Shown: positions 23,243 to 32,086 of the stretch, one piece after another
How positions within the stretch are numbered: position 1 is the stretch's first letter
Layout of the letters: each line of letters begins with the position of its first letter
The notes under the pieces: generated by a model
Database searches by the model: none
What the model saw: the letters and a program-made list of their open reading frames with translations, nothing else
What the model was told of the DNA's origin: nothing
Made by a program: the position numbers and the translations under genes
DNA from: Deltaproteobacteria bacterium
GTDB taxonomy: Bacteria; Desulfobacterota; Desulfomonilia; UBA1062
NCBI GenBank assembly: GCA_018433085.1
Contig: JAHDRW010000033.1
Coordinates: forward strand, 1 to 36,411
Length of the DNA stretch: 36,411 nt
Reading direction: 5' to 3'

Positions 23243-26200
23243 TTATACCCCGTACTCGGCACGTCCGATGAGCTCGAGCTGCTGCCTGTGGTTCAGTGCC
23301 GTGAAATAGGCGTTATAGCCCGAGATTCTCACGATCAGATCGCGATAGCGCTCCGGATTGTCCATGGCGTCTCTCAGCACGCGGGAATCCACCACATTGA
23401 ACTGCATCTGCATGCCGCCCAGGCGGCAATAGGCCTTCACATAGCCCGCCATGTGGTGCACGGTCTTCTCGCGGCTGTCCGCAGGGGAGGGCGAGAGCTT
23501 GACGTTGAAGGCCATGTTGTTGTCCATGTACTCCGGCTTCAACCTGGCCACGTCCGAGATGAAATCCAGGTAATTCCTGCTCGCGTGCGGCTCGGGGGTG
23601 AGCCCCGGGGTGAAGGGCATGCCCGAGAGTCTGCCCGAGGGAAGTGCGCCCGAGAGGTTGCCGTAGGCCGTGTGCTGCGACATGGACCAGAAGCCGGTCG
23701 TGTATCTGCCCCCACGGGTGTTGCGGTGCTGGGAGAAGAGATCGTGGACAAGGCATGCCACGCGGTTGGCCGTGCGCAGTGCTTCGGTATCGCCGGAGCC
23801 GAACAGCGGCACCCTGTTCTGCACAAGGGCGCGCAGGGCGGGGGCGTCGCGGAAGTCGGAGTCCAGGGCGTTTTTCAGCTCACGGAAGCCGACCAGGCCT
23901 TGGTCGAAGACCAGTCTCCTGATTGCCGTAAGGCTGTCGGTGACATCCGCCAGGCCGATGTTCGCGGTGCCTGATGTGTTGTAGCGGGCGCCGCCTGACG
24001 TCATGTCCCGGGCGTGCTCGATACAGCCCTCGATGGTGGAGCTGAGGAAGGGGGTGGGCCGCAGGAGGGCATGGGCCCCTGCATACAGGTTGTTCAGCTC
24101 CACCGCCTGGGCGACCAGGAATTCGAGCTGGGCGGCAAAGGCCGCGAAGAACTGATCGAAGGTGGCGAAGTCTTCCACCTGTCCGGTCTTCGGGCCGAGA
24201 TCCAGATGCATGAGGGGGTGTTTGCCGTTGTTCAGGGCCATTTCCAGGGCCGCCACCAGATTGATCATGATCGCGCCGGTGTGGCCGTTGTGCCGGCCCG
24301 GGATGGTGGGCTCCACGCACCCGGTGGCGCTCCAGTCATTGAGGTGCTCCTGCGGGTAGCCATGCTGCCTCAGGGCCGCGAAGACCGCAGAGTCGTTGTG
24401 CAAAGAAGGTGTGGCCGAGGTGGTGAAGTTCACCTCGCAGAGCCTGCGGATATACGTCCCGCTGTTCTTCTCGATGTTGATGCGGGCGTTGATGTTGGGA
24501 TCGGGCAGGGCGAGCATCTCGGTGACCTTCAGGAAGATATAGGTCATGTCGTTGACCCCGTCCTCGCCTTCAGGGGTGACGCCTCCCAGGGTGATGACCT
24601 GGTTGGGCGGGGACGTGCCGAAGAGGATGTTGCCGATGTCGGGCGAGAGCGGCATGTGGTCGCAGATTCGCAGGAAAAGGCAGCCGACGAGCTCCACCGC
24701 GTGCCTGATATAGGCCCCGCGACTTTCTCCGGGCTCGATTCCCTCCAGATCGGCCAGGTAGTACGGCTGCAGCCACTGGTCGAGCCGCCCCGGCGAGAGC
24801 CCGGCATTGGTGTTTTCCATGTGCATGCCGACCCAGGCGGTCCAGACGCTCTGGACCGCCTCGTCCAGGGTGGATGCCGGCAGGTGCGGGACGCGCCCGC
24901 ACACGCTGGCCATGTGCAGCAACTCCCGCCTGCGGGCGGGATCGGTAGCTTTTTCCGCCTGCAGCCTGGCCTCGGAAGCCAGGTGACCGGCGTACGCCTC
25001 CAGGCCCTTGAGGCTGTGCGCCATGCCCTCCAGGGTGGCGCGCCCGTCCTCGTCCAGAGAATCGTCCTCAAGCCGGCGCCGGATGTCCTCGATCAGCCCG
25101 ATGGTTCCCTTCTCGAGCACGGCCTTCAGGCCCGGCACGGTGTGCGACACGCACACGGCCTTTGAGCAGACCATGGCAACGAAGCGCTCGCTCAGCCTCA
25201 GGCAAAGCGGCCGGTTGTGCGTCCTGTTGACCCATTGGTGGAAGGACCGGTCCATCCAGAAGGGAAAGACGTCGTTGAGTGTCTCGATGGTCTCGGCGCT
25301 CACGTCGTACGGATTCAGCAGTCGTTTGCCCACCGTGTTCAGCTCGCCCCAGATCATGATTGCCTGGGCGTCCGGATACACGACCACCCCGCATACCGGG
25401 TTGGTCGTGGTGGAGCCTGCCAGGAGCTGCTCATCGGCAATGACCGGTTTTTTGCACCGCATCAGGTGCTCGAATGCCAGGCCCTGCCGGAGCACCGGGT
25501 GCCACGGCCTGCCCGGGCCGACCTCCTCGAAGCCGTTTTCCCGGTACCACCGGGTCAGCAACTTCGGCCGCTCGGCACAGATCTCGGGCCTTGAGGTGCG
25601 GTTTCTGCTGAGGAGCAGCTTCAGGCGGGGAAAATCATCCAGATCCAGGTGGGAGAGGTAGGGATCCCGGAGGTACACGACGTTCTTGTCTTCGATGCGG
25701 TGGGCCTTCAGGTGTTCTTTTCGCCGGTCGCTCAATGGTATGAACCCCTGGGCAAGTCCTGGTCCCTTTCCCGAAGCAGGTTTCAGGGAAGCAGCCCCAC
25801 CCTCCTCGGTCCTCCGAAGCGAGCGCGAAGGAGGATTCAGGCTCTGCGATACGGAGGCCTCCTGCGTGCAGGATTCTTTTCCGCGATGCACGGCTGTTTC
25901 GCTGTGTCTTTCTCTGAGCATCTTTTCGTGCCTGCGGCCTGAGAGGAGGGAGAGATAATGGATGAAAAGCTGAAGGTATGCCGCATTACCCTCGATGACG
26001 AGCCTGTTTTCGAGCATCATGGCGAGCACATTGCCGGGCGGAGCCGAGACGAGCTCCTTGAGCGCGGCGTTGTCGGCCGCGTTCAGGACCACGTCGGCGT
26101 CGCCTTTGATGCCGCGTTCCACCCGGACCCTTCCCTGGTGGAAGATGATGGTCTGGGCCACGGTGTCTGTCCGGGTGCGGACTCCCACCGAGAAGTCGAT

Positions 26201-26323
26201 CCACCCGTCGGTGTTTCTCAGATGACGCTTCAGCCGTTTCACATGGTTGAACGCAAGGGCAACCGCACCCAGGGCTGCACGGGTGATGAGGTTCAGCGGC
26301 GTGATGCCTGACGGTTTTTTCAT
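23243..26323 (-). CDS. Glycyl radical enzyme with N-terminal SCP2-like domain
   Basis: A protein of about 1026 residues. Residues about 40-128 resemble an SCP2 lipid-binding domain (IIFHQGRVRVERG...DADVVL...LENRLVIEGNAAYL). A variable linker (131-198) leads to a pyruvate-formate-lyase-type domain with the catalytic Cys669-Val-Glu671 (SATGCVEP) and the C-terminal radical loop RISGYNAYF with Gly1002. GCVEP marks the dehydratase/lyase branch (glycerol and propanediol dehydratases, CutC, isethionate lyase) rather than PFL, but the substrate is unknown. An activating radical-SAM enzyme is required and none is in the window. The frame extends to an ATG at 26449 overlapping the kinase stop. I prefer ATG 26323 because a good promoter lies inside the extension. 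Confidence 0.88.
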   Translation of the reverse strand: MKKPSGITPLNLITRAALGAVALAFNHVKRLKRHLRNTDGWIDFSVGVRTRTDTVAQTIIFHQGRVRVERGIKGDADVVLNAADNAALKELVSAPPGNVLAMMLENRLVIEGNAAYLQLFIHYLSLLSGRRHEKMLRERHSETAVHRGKESCTQEASVSQSLNPPSRSLRRTEEGGAASLKPASGKGPGLAQGFIPLSDRRKEHLKAHRIEDKNVVYLRDPYLSHLDLDDFPRLKLLLSRNRTSRPEICAERPKLLTRWYRENGFEEVGPGRPWHPVLRQGLAFEHLMRCKKPVIADEQLLAGSTTTNPVCGVVVYPDAQAIMIWGELNTVGKRLLNPYDVSAETIETLNDVFPFWMDRSFHQWVNRTHNRPLCLRLSERFVAMVCSKAVCVSHTVPGLKAVLEKGTIGLIEDIRRRLEDDSLDEDGRATLEGMAHSLKGLEAYAGHLASEARLQAEKATDPARRRELLHMASVCGRVPHLPASTLDEAVQSVWTAWVGMHMENTNAGLSPGRLDQWLQPYYLADLEGIEPGESRGAYIRHAVELVGCLFLRICDHMPLSPDIGNILFGTSPPNQVITLGGVTPEGEDGVNDMTYIFLKVTEMLALPDPNINARINIEKNSGTYIRRLCEVNFTTSATPSLHNDSAVFAALRQHGYPQEHLNDWSATGCVEPTIPGRHNGHTGAIMINLVAALEMALNNGKHPLMHLDLGPKTGQVEDFATFDQFFAAFAAQLEFLVAQAVELNNLYAGAHALLRPTPFLSSTIEGCIEHARDMTSGGARYNTSGTANIGLADVTDSLTAIRRLVFDQGLVGFRELKNALDSDFRDAPALRALVQNRVPLFGSGDTEALRTANRVACLVHDLFSQHRNTRGGRYTTGFWSMSQHTAYGNLSGALPSGRLSGMPFTPGLTPEPHASRNYLDFISDVARLKPEYMDNNMAFNVKLSPSPADSREKTVHHMAGYVKAYCRLGGMQMQFNVVDSRVLRDAMDNPERYRDLIVRISGYNAYFTALNHRQQLELIGRAEYGV
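25810..25835. repeat. Palindrome inside the linker of the glycyl radical enzyme
   Basis: TCCTCC and GGAGGA (25810-25815, 25830-25835) flank a symmetric GAA/GAA internal loop and an inner GCG-AG-CGC stem. It encodes part of the non-conserved linker between the SCP2-like and radical domains. Confidence 0.4.
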
Positions 26324-26338
26324 GACAAACCTGAAATT

Positions 26339-26367
26339 ATTATAAGAAGATACACCTTTAAACGCAA
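26339..26367 (-). promoter_or_regulatory. Sigma-70 promoter of the glycyl radical enzyme gene
   Basis: On the minus strand TTGCGT (26362-26367), a 17-bp spacer and a perfect TATAAT (26339-26344). Transcription would begin about 26332, leaving about 9 nt before the ATG at 26323, close to leaderless, with only AGG as a ribosome binding site. Confidence 0.6.
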
Positions 26368-26445
26368 GAGCGGCGATTCGGTACGGACTGCGGCGCACAT
26401 GCGTACTCATTACCTGATGCCGTTCTTCAAGGAACAGCCGCGGGA

Positions 26446-29400
26446 TCATTCATCGAGCACCCGGTGGATGACCGACCTGAGCTCACCGGTGTTGGGCGGC
26501 TTGAACAGCATATGCCGGATACCCAGGGATTTCGCCTCCTGCTCGGTGATCACGTCTCCGTAACCGGTGTTCAGGATCACCGGGGTCCCGGGGCGGGTCG
26601 CCATGATCCTTTTGACGAGCTCCCGGCCGTCAATCCCGGGCATGGTCAGGTCGGTGATGACGAGTTGAAACCTCTGAGGGTTCTCTTTGAAGAGGTCAAG
26701 GGCCTCCTGACCGCTTCGCGCCGATACCACGGTGTATCCCGAACGCTCGAGGACACGCTGCATGCTGGAGAGGATGATCTGCTCGTCATCCACCAGAAGG
26801 ATGGCGCGTTTTCCCCCGGGCTTCCGCTCTTTCTGTCCTGAACCGGGCTTTGCCCGGTGCTTCTCTTCCATGGCCGGCAGGTATACCGTGAAGAGCGAGC
26901 CTTTGCCCGGCTCGCTATCCACCGAGATGGACCCGCCCAGCTTCTTTGCGATCCCGTGCGCAACCGGCAGCCCCATCCCGATGCCCTTGCCCACCTCCTT
27001 GGTGGTGAAAAAAGGCTCGAAGAGCCGGTCGATTGTGTCTGGCGGTATGCCCCGCCCATTGTCCCGCACCGTGATCTTCAGGTAATCGCCCGGTTTCAGG
27101 TCCTGGAACGGATGTGCCGGATCCAGGCGGGCGAGTGTCAGGCCCACCTCGATGACCCCTTTCTGGGCGTCCAGCGATTCTGCAGCATTTTTGCTCAGGT
27201 TGAGGACAATCTGCTGGATCTGCGTGGAATCCCCCATGACCGTATCCGGATCGGCATCGATGTGCGAACGCAGCTCAATGGTGCTCGGCAGGGAGGACCT
27301 CAGCAGGGAAAGGGTCTCCTGCAACAGGGGCCCGACCCTGACCGGGCGCATCTTCTGCTCGTTCTTTCGGCTGAAGGCGAGGATCTGCTTCACCAGATCG
27401 CGCTGCCGGTACGCGGCGCCCAGAACCTGATTGAGCGTGTTGTGGATATCGGAGCCTTCCTCGGTATCATCGAGGAGCATCTCGATATTGATGATGATGG
27501 GGTAGAGGATGTTGTTCAGGTCGTGGGCGATCCCGCCGGCAAAGGTGCCCAGGGCCTCGATCTTCTGGGCCTGGGAAAGCTGGGCCTCCATCCTCTTCCT
27601 GTCTTCTTCCATGAGGACCCGCCCGGTGATGTCGGCCAGGAAGTTGAGCGTGGCGGGCCTGCCCTCCCAGGTGATCTTCACGGCATTGATCTCCAGCCAT
27701 CTGGTTTTCCCTTCCCCGTCGATGACCCTGAAGGGATATATGTTCGGCATCGCCTCGCCCACCATGCGTTGCCGGTGGCGGTCCATGACCATCTGCCGGT
27801 CCTCCGGATGGATGAAATCATTGAAGTACTTCGATATCAGCTCTTCCTGGGGATAGCCGAGGATCTCCGCGAGCTTGGGGTTCACCAGCCGGAATCTCCC
27901 GTCCTGCGCGATGACAATCCCTTCGTTGGCGTTCTCCACCACCAGCCGGTACTGCTCCTCGGACCTGCGGATGGCGTCTTCCACCTTCCGGCGCTCGACG
28001 ATCTCCTGCTTGAGCCTTTCGCTGCTCGCCTCCAGCTCTTTGGTCCGGTCCCTGACCATGTCTTCCAGGCGGTCGCGGTACGTGCGCAGGTTCATGTCGG
28101 ACTGCACGCGTTCGGTGATGTCCAGGCTGCTCCCCACGTAGCCCATGAGATCCCCCTCGGGTGAGGTCCACGGGGCGCCGAACGACTCGATCCACCGCCA
28201 GGCCCTGTCGGCGCGGCGGACCCGGGCACGCGCATGGAAGGGCTTTCGCTCTTCCACCGCTCGCATGTATGCCCCCAGATAGCCGCCCACATCGTCCGGA
28301 TGGATCAGGGGCTGCCATTTCGCCCCGAGTACCTGCTCCATCTCGACACCGAAGAATTCCCGGAAGGTGCTGTTGACAAACTCGATCCCGCCCCGGGCAT
28401 TCATGACCCAGATAACGAGCGGAGAGCTGTCGGCCATGATCCGGAAACGCTCCTCGCTCTCGCGCAGCCTCTGCTCTGCGAGCTTGCGGCCGGTGATGTC
28501 CATGGATATCCCGCCGATGCCGATTATACGCTCCGCAGCGTCCCGGATGGGGAACTTGTTCGTGAGGAACCAGTAACTGCAGTCATCGGAGTGGATAAGT
28601 TCTTCCATTTCCAGGGGCTCTCCGCTCTCGATCACCTTCCGGTCGTTTGCCTCGATGGGGCCGGCAATCTCCGGCGGCAGGAGATCGGAGACCTTCTTTC
28701 CCAGCAGCATCTCGCGGGGGATGCGAAAATTCTGCTCCACGCGGTGGTTCAGGAAGGTGATGTGCCCGCCAATGTCCTTGAAGTAGACCGCAGAGGTCGT
28801 ATTATCGATCAGTGCCTGCGTAAGCTGACGGTTTTCAAGTAGACTCAACTCGGCACACTTGCGCTCGGTGATATCCGTCAGGTTGCCCGTGAGCCTTATC
28901 ACCCTGCCGTCTTCGAGCACCGGCCTGGCCATGGTCCTGACCCAGCGCTCCTCGCCTTCCGCGTTCCTGAGCCTCAGCTCCAGGTCATAGGGTTTGCCCT
29001 TTTCCCGGGCGTTTCTGAACGATTTCTCCAGAAGGGAACGGTCGTCCGGATGGTAAAACGAGAGATCCCTCTGAACATCACTGGGATCGTAATCCCTGGA
29101 GACGCCGTAGATCCGGTAGAGTTCATCGGTCCAGACGATTCGGCCGGTCGCGATGTCCATCTCCCATCCCCCCGTCTTCGAGATCTCCTGCGTCTCTCTG
29201 AGCAGGGCCTCGCTCTTCTTGAGAGCCTCTTCCATGCGTTTGCGGTCGGTGACATCCTTGACCACCCCGGCCATGAGCACCACCTCGCCGCGATCGTTCA
29301 GTTTGGGCTTTGCCTGCACCCAGATCCACCTGACGCCGCCGTCCGCTCTCCGGATCCGGCATTCGTAATCCAGGAGCGTGCCCGAGAAAACCGATTCATT

Positions 29401-29646
29401 GAACTTTGCCAGCACCCCTTCCCGGTCTTCCGCAAGAACATGGTCGAGAAACATCGGGAATGTCCAATGGGGAAGAATCTCCTCGTAGCCGAAAATCCGG
29501 TCGTGGCGCAGCGACTTCCAAACCTCGCCGGTCTTGAGATTCAGCTCCCACATGCCGAATTCACCCGCCTCCTGTACGAGGTTCAGGCGCTCTTCGATCT
29601 CCCGGGAAGACTCTTTTGCGGTGCGTCGGCGAGGCTTGTCTGTCAT
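26446..29646 (-). CDS. Hybrid sensor histidine kinase with five PAS domains and a receiver
   Basis: A 1066-residue cytosolic protein without membrane segments. Five PAS/PAC units lie at about 15-140, 145-265, 270-395, 400-515 and 560-680, most ending in a D(I/V)T(D/E)R-like motif. The HisKA domain carries phosphoacceptor His708 (GGIAHDLNNIL). The HATPase domain shows N819, DNGRGIP (862-868) and GIGMGLP. A C-terminal receiver has DD 953-954, Asp999 (VITDLTMPG) and Lys1049. It should sense redox state, oxygen or a small molecule and pass phosphate internally. No output regulator is adjacent. Its stop overlaps the longest possible start of the glycyl radical enzyme gene downstream, suggesting a functional link. 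A TATAAT lies at 29705-29710, about 60 bases upstream, without a good -35. Confidence 0.93.
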   Translation of the reverse strand: MTDKPRRRTAKESSREIEERLNLVQEAGEFGMWELNLKTGEVWKSLRHDRIFGYEEILPHWTFPMFLDHVLAEDREGVLAKFNESVFSGTLLDYECRIRRADGGVRWIWVQAKPKLNDRGEVVLMAGVVKDVTDRKRMEEALKKSEALLRETQEISKTGGWEMDIATGRIVWTDELYRIYGVSRDYDPSDVQRDLSFYHPDDRSLLEKSFRNAREKGKPYDLELRLRNAEGEERWVRTMARPVLEDGRVIRLTGNLTDITERKCAELSLLENRQLTQALIDNTTSAVYFKDIGGHITFLNHRVEQNFRIPREMLLGKKVSDLLPPEIAGPIEANDRKVIESGEPLEMEELIHSDDCSYWFLTNKFPIRDAAERIIGIGGISMDITGRKLAEQRLRESEERFRIMADSSPLVIWVMNARGGIEFVNSTFREFFGVEMEQVLGAKWQPLIHPDDVGGYLGAYMRAVEERKPFHARARVRRADRAWRWIESFGAPWTSPEGDLMGYVGSSLDITERVQSDMNLRTYRDRLEDMVRDRTKELEASSERLKQEIVERRKVEDAIRRSEEQYRLVVENANEGIVIAQDGRFRLVNPKLAEILGYPQEELISKYFNDFIHPEDRQMVMDRHRQRMVGEAMPNIYPFRVIDGEGKTRWLEINAVKITWEGRPATLNFLADITGRVLMEEDRKRMEAQLSQAQKIEALGTFAGGIAHDLNNILYPIIINIEMLLDDTEEGSDIHNTLNQVLGAAYRQRDLVKQILAFSRKNEQKMRPVRVGPLLQETLSLLRSSLPSTIELRSHIDADPDTVMGDSTQIQQIVLNLSKNAAESLDAQKGVIEVGLTLARLDPAHPFQDLKPGDYLKITVRDNGRGIPPDTIDRLFEPFFTTKEVGKGIGMGLPVAHGIAKKLGGSISVDSEPGKGSLFTVYLPAMEEKHRAKPGSGQKERKPGGKRAILLVDDEQIILSSMQRVLERSGYTVVSARSGQEALDLFKENPQRFQLVITDLTMPGIDGRELVKRIMATRPGTPVILNTGYGDVITEQEAKSLGIRHMLFKPPNTGELRSVIHRVLDE

Positions 29647-29840
29647 GTCACGAGTACCTTATCCGGCTTGAAGGTCATGGAATCAAAGCACAACATCCCT
29701 TTTTATTATAGACCATCCTTCGCGACAAAGGGATTCATTCCGCCGGATATTATAAAAAGAATCGGCATCGGGCACAAGTCTTCTTTGTGAGCCGGGCCGC
29801 CGGGGAGGCTCTCTGCCGGAACTGCCCGCTTTTATATTCC

Positions 29841-29868
29841 TTGTTTTCTGATATCATGGGATTATTAT
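29841..29868 (+). promoter_or_regulatory. Candidate promoter of the small membrane protein gene
   Basis: TTGTTT (29841-29846), a 16-bp spacer and TATTAT (29863-29868), about 20 bp before the ATG at 29890, in the divergent region with the kinase gene. Confidence 0.4.
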
Positions 29869-29889
29869 CTCATCAGACAGGAGGTCTGC

Positions 29890-30228
29890 ATGGGTATTCT
29901 GGTGAACTGGTTCGTCATGACCCTCGCGATCCTGATCGCAGCGTATCTTCTGCCCGGGGTGTCCATCAGGGGCGCGGGCGCGGCCGTGGTGGCCGCGCTC
30001 GTTCTGGGGCTGGTCAACGCGATTGTTCGGCCGGTCCTCGTCGTGCTCACGCTGCCCCTGACCATCCTCACCCTGGGGCTGTTCATCTTCGTGCTCAATG
30101 CCCTGCTCGTCCTGCTGACCAGCTCCCTTGTTCCGGGCTTCGAGGTCCGCAGTTTCTGGTGGGCGCTTCTGTTCAGCCTGGTCTTTTCTCTGGTGAGCTT
30201 CATGCTTCACCGGATCGTCCCCGGTTAG
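29890..30228 (+). CDS. Four-helix membrane protein of the phage-holin-like family (PF04020 type)
   Basis: A 112-residue protein with four membrane helices: VNWFVMTLAILIAAYLL, AVVAALVLGLVNAIV, LPLTILTLGLFIFVLNALLV and WWALLFSLVFSLVSFML. The motif NAIVRPVLVVLTLPLTILTL is typical of this family. Despite the 'holin' label, these are chromosomal proteins in many bacteria and their function is not established; nothing phage-related surrounds it. AGGAGG is 6-7 nt before the ATG. A short GCC-TTCC-GGC stem followed by six T lies just after the stop (about 30231-30247) and may be a weak terminator. Confidence 0.85.
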   Translation: MGILVNWFVMTLAILIAAYLLPGVSIRGAGAAVVAALVLGLVNAIVRPVLVVLTLPLTILTLGLFIFVLNALLVLLTSSLVPGFEVRSFWWALLFSLVFSLVSFMLHRIVPG

Positions 30229-30311
30229 ACGGCCTTCCGGCTTTTTTCCTTTTCCGTTCGCATCCGGCTTGTGGTACACAGAGGAACCATTTTGTGAAAA
30301 AAGGAGATTCT

Positions 30312-31262
30312 GTGAAAAAACTGATCGTTTTGGCAATGGTACTCATGGCGGCGATAGCGGGCTGTACAACCGAGAACACCGCTTCGTCGACAGGAAAGGT
30401 GGATATGAGCGACCCCCATCTCGTGGCAGTGGTCGGTGGCGAGAAGATCATGGACACGGACATCGAGGCGCTCCTGAACGAGATCCCGGAGCAGGCCAGG
30501 CAGCAGTACGCCTCCGTGGAGGGGAAACGGGAATTTGTCCAGAGCCTGGCCGAGATCAAGATGCTCTCGCTCGAGGCAAAAAAGCAGGGAATCGACCAGT
30601 CACCGGACGTGAAGCGCAAGATCGACTTCATGGGCGACCAGATGCTTGCCAGGGAACTTGCGGAGAATACGGTGGATAAGATCGCGATCAGCGATGAGGA
30701 GATATCCGGATACTACAACGACAACAAGGAGCAGTTCAACACCGGCCCCCGGGTGAAGCTCCGACACATCCTGGTGGACAGCGAGTCCGAGGCTCAGGCC
30801 CTTCTTGCCCGGCTGAAGAAGGGCGAGGATTTTTCCGCCCTTGCCAGGGAAAAATCCAAGTGCCCCTCGTCTCAGCAGGGTGGGGACCTGGGATGGGCGA
30901 CCAGGGGCATGATGGTTCCCGAGTTCGAGAATGCCGCCTTTGCATTGCAGAAGGGCCAGATGAGCGATGCGGTGAAGTCAAGCTTCGGCTATCATATCAT
31001 CATGTGCGACGATGTCGAGGCCGCCAAACAGCTCGGTCTGGAAGAGGCGAGGGATACGATCGAGCAGCAGTTGAAGGGCGTGAAGAGCGAAGAGACGGTC
31101 AGCGCGCTCATCGAGCAGGCAAAGAAAAACCATCCTGTCACCGTGAACGAAGAGTACTTCAAGAAGGCCGGTGAAGAAGCTCGGGAAGCCACCGGGGGTG
31201 AACAGACCGCGCCCGCGGAAAACACCGTTGACAACGGTGGCGACGAAACCGGGACGGAATGA
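30312..31262 (+). CDS. PpiC/parvulin-type peptidyl-prolyl isomerase lipoprotein
   Basis: A protein of about 316 residues starting at GTG 30312, 5 nt after AAGGAG. The lipoprotein signal MKKLIVLAMVLMAAIAGC has Cys18 as the lipidation site. An N-terminal SurA/PrsA-like chaperone region (about 35-145) precedes a parvulin domain (about 148-240) with RVKLRHILV, GEDFSALAREKS, GGDLGW and FGYHIIMCDD. The C-terminal tail is rich in Glu, Gly and Thr and probably disordered. It would assist folding of exported proteins in the periplasm, in keeping with the outer-membrane assembly genes elsewhere in the window. It is followed by a strong terminator. Confidence 0.92.
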   Translation: MKKLIVLAMVLMAAIAGCTTENTASSTGKVDMSDPHLVAVVGGEKIMDTDIEALLNEIPEQARQQYASVEGKREFVQSLAEIKMLSLEAKKQGIDQSPDVKRKIDFMGDQMLARELAENTVDKIAISDEEISGYYNDNKEQFNTGPRVKLRHILVDSESEAQALLARLKKGEDFSALAREKSKCPSSQQGGDLGWATRGMMVPEFENAAFALQKGQMSDAVKSSFGYHIIMCDDVEAAKQLGLEEARDTIEQQLKGVKSEETVSALIEQAKKNHPVTVNEEYFKKAGEEAREATGGEQTAPAENTVDNGGDETGTE

Positions 31263-31321
31263 CGGAACCGCGTCCATAAAGGGCGTCTCTTCCGCAGAGC
31301 CCTATCGGCAGTAACCATGAG

Positions 31322-31354
31322 GAGGGGCCGGGTCGTTATTCCGGCCCCTCTTTT
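31322..31354 (+). terminator. Intrinsic terminator after the ppiC-like gene
   Basis: GAGGGGCCGG (31322-31331) and CCGGCCCCTC (31341-31350) form a perfect 10-bp GC stem with a 9-nt loop, followed by TTTT. It lies 60 bases after the stop. Confidence 0.88.
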
Positions 31355-31396
31355 CCCTGTTAAGCCTTTCGCGCGGAGGGCCCGTTTCCTGCCTTC

Positions 31397-32041
31397 TCAG
31401 GCATTTTTTCTTCCCAGGATCGACCAGTACAGGTTCACGCCCATGATCGAGAAGTATTCAATATTCTCGATGGTGCAGCCAGCGCCCTTGACCAGGCCGG
31501 GATAATCCCATACGGGATGGAATACGGCCTCGGTGGTGGAGCTGTAGATGGATATGGCGATGTACCAGTTGATCTTCTGGATCAGCCCTTTGAGGCCCTG
31601 GCCGGGCAGTACGAATTCCCCCACCACGAAACAGCCGCCGGGGCGCACCAGGGACCCCAGATGCTTCGCCACTTCGCTGACCTGCGTTTCGGAAAACACG
31701 TTCAGGAAAAAGTTGGATATGACCATGTCGTACTGACCGGTCTCCTTGACATTGAAGATGTCGTCGTGAACGACGCGTATCTCTTTCGGGGGTTTCTCTT
31801 TCGCTATGCGCTTCCGGAAATGCTTGAGCATGGTCTCCGACAGGTCCACGGCCGTGACGTCGGCGCCCAGCCTGCTCGCCTCGATGGCTTCCGTGCCGTG
31901 CCCCACACCGGCGACCAGAACCCGGTCGCCCTCTTTGAGATGTTTCAGCATCGCGGATTTACACCGGGGGATGCGCCCGAGACTGTACACGTAACCCGAC
32001 AGCTCATACTGAAATCCTACCAGCCAGTACCCGTCCTTCAT
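31397..32041 (-). CDS. Class I SAM-dependent methyltransferase
   Basis: A 214-residue protein with the Rossmann-type SAM site: motif I VLVAGVGHGTE (41-51), acidic Asp66 ending strand 2 (VTAVDLS), the motif VVHDDIF and motif IV YDMVISNFFLNVF. The rest (about 130-214) would form the substrate cap. The substrate is not predictable; it resembles quinone- or small-molecule-type methyltransferases only in general form. The start ATG 32041 follows GGGAGGG; a longer in-frame start at 32080 would read through a palindrome and is unlikely. The gene converges on the ppiC-like gene. Confidence 0.85.
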   Translation of the reverse strand: MKDGYWLVGFQYELSGYVYSLGRIPRCKSAMLKHLKEGDRVLVAGVGHGTEAIEASRLGADVTAVDLSETMLKHFRKRIAKEKPPKEIRVVHDDIFNVKETGQYDMVISNFFLNVFSETQVSEVAKHLGSLVRPGGCFVVGEFVLPGQGLKGLIQKINWYIAISIYSSTTEAVFHPVWDYPGLVKGAGCTIENIEYFSIMGVNLYWSILGRKNA

Positions 32042-32061
32042 GGAACCCTCCCTTTGCCACG

Positions 32062-32086
32062 CCTGCCTTGCCGGAGGCAAGGCAGG
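32062..32086. repeat. Near-perfect 25-bp palindrome in the methyltransferase leader
   Basis: CCTGCCTTGCC (32062-32072) and GGCAAGGCAGG (32076-32086) are perfect 11-bp arms around 3 bases. In the minus-strand transcript the hairpin ends about 10 nt before the ribosome binding site. On the plus strand it is followed, after about 12 nt, by a five-T run. It may be a dispersed palindromic repeat, a weak terminator or a translation control element. Confidence 0.55.

Noticed and set aside
24014..25165. 383-codon plus-strand ORF
   Set aside because: Antisense to the glycyl radical enzyme, no domain or ribosome binding site.
26857..28164. 435-codon plus-strand ORF
   Set aside because: Antisense to the histidine kinase; composition of a shadow frame.
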